Source of the DNA: Bacteroidales bacterium
GTDB taxonomy: Bacteria; Bacteroidota; Bacteroidia; Bacteroidales; BM520
DNA: 10,813 nt
Direction of reading: 5' to 3'
Assembly (NCBI GenBank): GCA_023230285.1
Contig: JALNXP010000060.1
Coordinates: 1-10,813, forward strand
In this document: one piece after another, positions 7,077 to 10,813 of the stretch
Layout: each line of letters opens with the position of its first letter
Numbering within the stretch: the stretch's first letter is position 1
Position numbers and translations under genes: made by a program
Notes under the pieces: generated by a model
The model's input: only the letters and a program-made list of their open reading frames with translations
Databases searched by the model: none
What the model was told of the DNA's origin: nothing

Positions 7077-9896
7077 TTATCTGGCAATTATAACTTTAGC
7101 AGTCTTCATCACTTCCGACTGATATATTTTGAACAAATATGTTCCATTCGGCAAATCGGAAACGTTGATACCTATATTATTTTCATTAGGAGCTACAACA
7201 TTCATAATTTTACCGTTTAGATCATATATTTCGATTTTATTTATCGAAGAATTCGCTTTAATATTGATTACATCATTAGCGGGGACAGGGAAAATTTCGA
7301 GAGTTTCCTTATCGAAGTCGTTGATAGACAGATAAACTGTGATATAATCATTTTTCATCATATAGTCGTTACCGAACTCATTAGTTACCGACAAACTGAC
7401 ATCGAAAGAGCCTGCAATGTTGTAAGTTACGGAAGGATTTTGCTCTGTACTTGCAGCCGGTTCGCCGCCTTCAAAAGTCCATTCCCAACTTGTAGGTGTA
7501 TTAGTCGACAAGTCTGTAAAATGTATAACGAAATTTTCGCCAATATTAGTATTATCGGCTTCAAAATCAGCGACAGGCGGAGTTGGCATTGGAGTTACGG
7601 TAATGTAATTAACTTTGGTTTCGACATCATTACCGCCTTCGTTAGTAGCGATGAGAGTTACGTCATAAGTACCGGCTTCGTTGTAAGTCACAGTCGGATT
7701 TTGTGCTGTACTTGTAGAAGGGCTGCCGCCTTCAAAAGTCCATGTCCAGCTTGTAGGTGCATTAGTCGACAGGTCGGTAAATGTAACTGAGGCACCTTCG
7801 ACAACAGTAGTTTCATCAGCTTCAAAGTCAGCGACAGGAGCTGCGATTCCGCCCTCACATTCTATGGTAGCAGCCCAGCCGTTGCCGGTAACAGATACAT
7901 CGGAATGGAATTTGAAGGTAAGTGCGCCATCAGCGGCAGTAGAAGTAAAAGGTCCCGGCAAAGAAGTGCCGCAGAACTTTCCAAGCAACGGCGATGATGT
8001 AGAAGAGCCGTCATAAATCTGAAGATAGTCATAATTACAGCCGGAATTTACTTCAACATCAAATTCAGTAAAAGCAACAGTCAAAGCAGCTCCGGTAGTT
8101 GCCGGCGTGAAAGTCATCGTCAAATCTTCTCCACTGCCATAACCGGCATTAGGACCGCCGGTATCATAAAAAGAAGCACCACAGACAGCAAATGAGCCGT
8201 TCTGCATTAAATGCTGATTCGTTACTACTATATAATTTTCTTTGTTCAGTGTACGTGTTTCTATGCCGTCAGTAATTGTAAGTGTTACGTCAAAAGAGCC
8301 GACATTAGAATAAACCACTGATGGGTTTTGTGCTGTACTTGTAGAAGGATTACCGCCTTCAAAGCTCCATTCATAAGATATAGGGTTTTGTGAAAACGAG
8401 CCGTCTGTAAAAATCACTGTTGCACCGGCAGCAATGTTAGTATTATTAGCGGTAAAATTCACAGTCATACCGGAATAATTAAACTGTACATCTTGAATAA
8501 CCTTTTCACCATCAGCAACAGTAACAGTTCTAACTTCGGTATCATATCCGAGAGCAGTATAAGTCAGTGTATAAGTGCCGGCTTTTATTGGACGGACATA
8601 ATAGCCGTTGCCAGCGTTTGAATACACCTGCGTTTCCGTATTATCATGACCTTCGATAAGAACTTCACAAGCAACAGGATTACCGGTATCGGCATCAGTA
8701 CAAGTACCATGAATACCATACAGACCTTCCTCGATAAAATTTAACAACGAGCGATAATTATAATTCCAAAAAGACGGCAAAGTAGAACCGGAAGGATTTT
8801 TTGTGTCACTGATTTCAAGAGTAAACTCTCTACAATGACAAAAATAATTTGTAAAATCCTGACGGCTGCCGGTAGTTTGATACCACGCATAACCGTTAGT
8901 GATGCCGTTATTCAGATATGTCATATAAGAAGAGTTATAAACATGCGTTGTGTCGGCATACGCTCTACAGACCATTCGCCACCACGCATCGTCTGCATGT
9001 AAAGCCGACTTGGTATCCCACGGATAATTACAAACTTCCGCACCTCCATGAAGATTAGCTCCTAACACCAAAAAGTTATCTAATTGAAAATCCATAAAAG
9101 CAATTGTCTCCGGCTGCCATGCTTCACCATCAGGATGGTCGCCGTAGATAAAATCTTTAAAATTTCTATTGATGTCAACAGAATTTGCATTATAACGAGT
9201 AGCTCCGTTGACAGTATTGTTGCCACCATGATAAGTACCGTCAGGATTTGCAAGCGGACAAATCCACACAACCATATTATCAAGAATGTTGGTAATTCTA
9301 TCATCAGAGCCGTAATTGGAAGTCAGATAATCTATCAATCTAAGCATCAAAACATAGCCTACGGTTTCATCACCGTGCATGGTAGAAGTATAAAGAACAC
9401 TCGATTTAGCATTTGGATTGACACCGCTTGTAAGTTTACAAAACAAAATATCTCTATTTTGAACGGATGTGCCGATGTTTACAAGTTCGCATATATCAGG
9501 ATAATCGGTAGCGAATTGGTTCATCATGGCAATGTACGCATCATAAGTAGGGTAAGTATTCCAGTCTAAAGTAGCTTTAGAATAAACAGCATCTACATCA
9601 AACATCTCTACAATCTCCATCATAGAAGGAGGTGTCAGAATAGTAGGCTCATAACCGAAATCAAGAAAAGCATTAAATTCACGCTCGTTAGCATAAGCAG
9701 TCACAACGCCACCATTATAACTGTCAATAGAAATTACAGTATTTAACTTTTGTAATTCGCCGGCATCATTCAAGTTAAAAGAGAAATATGCTTCTCCACG
9801 TTTACTAAAATCAAAATAATTCTGATTGCTCTGTGCGCTGACAATGCCACAAAACAATACAGCAAATATCACAATAAAAAATAATCTTTTTTTCAT
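7077..9896 (-). CDS. T9SS-secreted M14 metallocarboxypeptidase with PKD and CUB domains
   Basis: This 939-residue protein removes C-terminal amino acids, by family. It has a signal peptide (1-22, ending SAQ), a propeptide-like region (25-110), an M14 catalytic domain (about 114-390), a transthyretin-like domain (392-473), PKD1 (476-558), CUB (561-680), PKD2 (686-768), PKD3 (773-854) and a type A T9SS signal (864-939, with EIFPVPAND and the ending KVIIAR). Zinc ligands are H174 and E177 in MHGDE and H283 in NLHGG. Substrate-binding residues are likely R234 and N243/R244 (in VDINRNF). E361 in FTLEIS is the likely catalytic base. NGYAWYQ, RQDFTNY and the adjoining transthyretin-like domain fit subfamily M14B (carboxypeptidase D/E/N type). 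P. gingivalis CPG70, a Lys/Arg carboxypeptidase with a PKD domain and CTD, is a known relative in kind. The start lies 6 bases after the M28 gene's stop, so the two share an operon. Cleavage preference cannot be read here. Confidence 0.95.
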   Translation of the reverse strand: MKKRLFFIVIFAVLFCGIVSAQSNQNYFDFSKRGEAYFSFNLNDAGELQKLNTVISIDSYNGGVVTAYANEREFNAFLDFGYEPTILTPPSMMEIVEMFDVDAVYSKATLDWNTYPTYDAYIAMMNQFATDYPDICELVNIGTSVQNRDILFCKLTSGVNPNAKSSVLYTSTMHGDETVGYVLMLRLIDYLTSNYGSDDRITNILDNMVVWICPLANPDGTYHGGNNTVNGATRYNANSVDINRNFKDFIYGDHPDGEAWQPETIAFMDFQLDNFLVLGANLHGGAEVCNYPWDTKSALHADDAWWRMVCRAYADTTHVYNSSYMTYLNNGITNGYAWYQTTGSRQDFTNYFCHCREFTLEISDTKNPSGSTLPSFWNYNYRSLLNFIEEGLYGIHGTCTDADTGNPVACEVLIEGHDNTETQVYSNAGNGYYVRPIKAGTYTLTYTALGYDTEVRTVTVADGEKVIQDVQFNYSGMTVNFTANNTNIAAGATVIFTDGSFSQNPISYEWSFEGGNPSTSTAQNPSVVYSNVGSFDVTLTITDGIETRTLNKENYIVVTNQHLMQNGSFAVCGASFYDTGGPNAGYGSGEDLTMTFTPATTGAALTVAFTEFDVEVNSGCNYDYLQIYDGSSTSSPLLGKFCGTSLPGPFTSTAADGALTFKFHSDVSVTGNGWAATIECEGGIAAPVADFEADETTVVEGASVTFTDLSTNAPTSWTWTFEGGSPSTSTAQNPTVTYNEAGTYDVTLIATNEGGNDVETKVNYITVTPMPTPPVADFEADNTNIGENFVIHFTDLSTNTPTSWEWTFEGGEPAASTEQNPSVTYNIAGSFDVSLSVTNEFGNDYMMKNDYITVYLSINDFDKETLEIFPVPANDVINIKANSSINKIEIYDLNGKIMNVVAPNENNIGINVSDLPNGTYLFKIYQSEVMKTAKVIIAR
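7419..7520 (-). repeat. PKD3 copy of an intragenic DNA repeat
   Basis: These 102 bases align without gaps to 7680-7781, with about 18 mismatches counted by hand (roughly 82% identity). They encode the SWEWTFEGG part of the third PKD domain. Confidence 0.8.
7680..7781 (-). repeat. PKD2 copy of an intragenic DNA repeat
   Basis: This is the partner of 7419-7520 and encodes the SWTWTFEGG part of the second PKD domain. A 23-base stretch at 7699-7721 also recurs exactly at 8326-8348 in PKD1, on the other side of the CUB domain. The PKD modules therefore probably arose by duplication within the gene. Confidence 0.8.
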
Positions 9897-9902
9897 ATAT
9901 TT

Positions 9903-10813
9903 TTATTTAACGATTAACTTAATCGTATTTTTAGTTCTATTTGTTTCAACTGCTACTGTATAGCTTCCTGCCGGCAAATTGGAAACGTCAATATTGCTAT
10001 TCGGCTGAATATTAGACAATTGGATACATTTGTGTCCATTTATATCATATATGATTATATGATTTATGACATCGTTGCCGGAGATTGTAATTTTGCCGTC
10101 AGTCGGGTTTGGATACAAAGCAATTGCGTTATCAACTTGTTCATTGATGCCTACATTAGGAACTGAGGCGCAACTTTCATTGCTAAAAGCACTTTCGTAG
10201 CCTTCGTAATACGCTGTTGCCTTGTAGCAATGTTCGTCAAAATCCGGCATAACATCTAAATATTCTAATACATTGTTCGGTAGTGTATCAATTGCGACAT
10301 CATCTCTATACAAGATGAAATCAACTAAATAAGTGTTATAATTTTCCCAAGAGACATACAAAGTCTTGTTACCTGAAAACACTGCTGTAAGATTTATCGG
10401 GTTAAAAAGCACCGGTGCAGTTGGAGCTGCCAAGACTGCGATGCACCCCAATGTAGCCTCTGCAAAACGTTTACACTGTTCAAAATTGTTGACACTCGGA
10501 CCGATAAGGTCGTTTGTGGTATGAATATAAGGGCTGTAATTATCGACATCTTCAAAAGGGAAGATACCCATATAACCATTATTATTAAAAGAAGTATGGT
10601 CACTGTCGCCGGAAGAGAAGTATTTATGTTCGACAGCCATATCAGGATAATAAACATTGCAGAAATTCATATAATAATTCGCCAAAGGTTCAGCGGAGTT
10701 TGGATAAATCATATCAATATGGATGTCATCACCGGCGAGAAGATAGCCTGACATATCTATATTGAAATAGCCTAAGATGTCGGCACTCACTGAAGCGCAA
10801 TACAAAGCGAATT
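9903..10813 (-). CDS. M28-family metallopeptidase, C-terminal part, with type A T9SS signal (start beyond window)
   Basis: The reading frame is open to the right edge, so the signal peptide and most of the active site are missing. Counting from a leucine codon (TTG) at 10805, residues 1-125 are the end of an M28 zinc aminopeptidase-like domain. They hold GYFNIDMSGY, whose D17 matches the metal-binding Asp of the family's N-[IL]-DM motif, SSGDSDHTSF, and YIHTTND, whose H95 is the expected last zinc ligand. A fibronectin-III-like domain follows (about 128-213), then a type A T9SS sorting domain (about 226-300, with LYPNPTDG, IIIYDINGH, SNLPAGSY and the ending KLIVK). M28 enzymes are mostly aminopeptidases, but some have other specificities, so the substrate is unknown. 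The TTG at 10805 is not taken as the start because the frame continues upstream (FALYC) within a domain that must begin earlier. It is followed after 6 bases by the M14 gene. Confidence 0.88.
   Translation of the reverse strand, partial: FALYCASVSADILGYFNIDMSGYLLAGDDIHIDMIYPNSAEPLANYYMNFCNVYYPDMAVEHKYFSSGDSDHTSFNNNGYMGIFPFEDVDNYSPYIHTTNDLIGPSVNNFEQCKRFAEATLGCIAVLAAPTAPVLFNPINLTAVFSGNKTLYVSWENYNTYLVDFILYRDDVAIDTLPNNVLEYLDVMPDFDEHCYKATAYYEGYESAFSNESCASVPNVGINEQVDNAIALYPNPTDGKITISGNDVINHIIIYDINGHKCIQLSNIQPNSNIDVSNLPAGSYTVAVETNRTKNTIKLIVK

Noticed and set aside
7419..7781. Repeat array resembling CRISPR
   Set aside because: The repeats are long, diverged, in frame and encode PKD domains; there are no short identical repeats with unique spacers.
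7440..7790. Cysteine-rich plus-strand frame of 116 codons
   Set aside because: It is antisense to PKD2 and PKD3. Its internal repeats merely mirror the duplicated PKD DNA.
9084..9569. Open frame of 161 codons on the plus strand
   Set aside because: It lies wholly opposite the M14 catalytic domain, whose motifs prove the minus-strand frame. The translation shows no domain or signal and no upstream promoter element.
10803..10805. TTG as the start codon of the M28 protein
   Set aside because: The frame is open upstream to the window edge, and an M28 domain needs its earlier zinc ligands, so the gene is truncated by the window rather than starting here.

Overview
The window comes from an AT-rich member of the Bacteroidota, most likely a Bacteroidales-type bacterium. 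Four things point there: C-terminal sorting domains of the type IX secretion system (T9SS) on three proteins, a TAnnTTTG promoter element in the Bacteroides style, A-rich rather than Shine-Dalgarno-like sequence before start codons, and TAA stops. All seven genes lie on the minus strand, so the biological order runs from high to low coordinates. No gap exceeds 106 bases, and I saw no RNA gene, CRISPR array, insertion sequence or integrase.

Right part (10813 to 7077), secreted peptidases. A partial M28 metallopeptidase (its start lies outside the window) is followed after 6 bases by a 939-residue M14 metallocarboxypeptidase. The M14 protein carries a transthyretin-like domain, three PKD domains, a CUB domain and a type A T9SS signal. 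The M28 protein also ends in a type A signal. M28 enzymes are commonly aminopeptidases and M14B enzymes are carboxypeptidases, so the pair could trim peptides from both ends outside the cell or on its surface. A 13-bp perfect inverted repeat follows the M14 gene and probably ends the transcript.

Middle part (6970 to 4778). One 730-residue secreted protein is built of fibronectin-III-like beta domains and ends in a type B (gliding-motility-associated) T9SS signal. It has no enzymatic motif and looks like a surface adhesin or scaffold. An imperfect hairpin over its last codons may be a terminator. A clear Bacteroidota -7 promoter element lies just after its stop codon.

Left part (4716 to 1), envelope chaperone operon. 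Four tightly packed genes (gaps of 5, 15 and 6 bases) encode a 652-residue periplasmic protein with two parvulin domains, a 285-residue lipoprotein that looks like a SurA-type chaperone without a parvulin domain, a 449-residue SurA-like protein with two degenerate parvulin domains, and the N-terminal part of a MoxR-family AAA+ ATPase. The first three probably form a chaperone set for outer-membrane or secreted proteins. The cytoplasmic MoxR ATPase opens the next functional unit.

Nothing here amounts to a clearly new system. The points most worth a second look are the chaperone trio with complementary loss of parvulin histidines, the M28/M14 exopeptidase pair with its unusual CUB/PKD architecture, recent DNA-level duplication of PKD modules, and the diverged type B signal.
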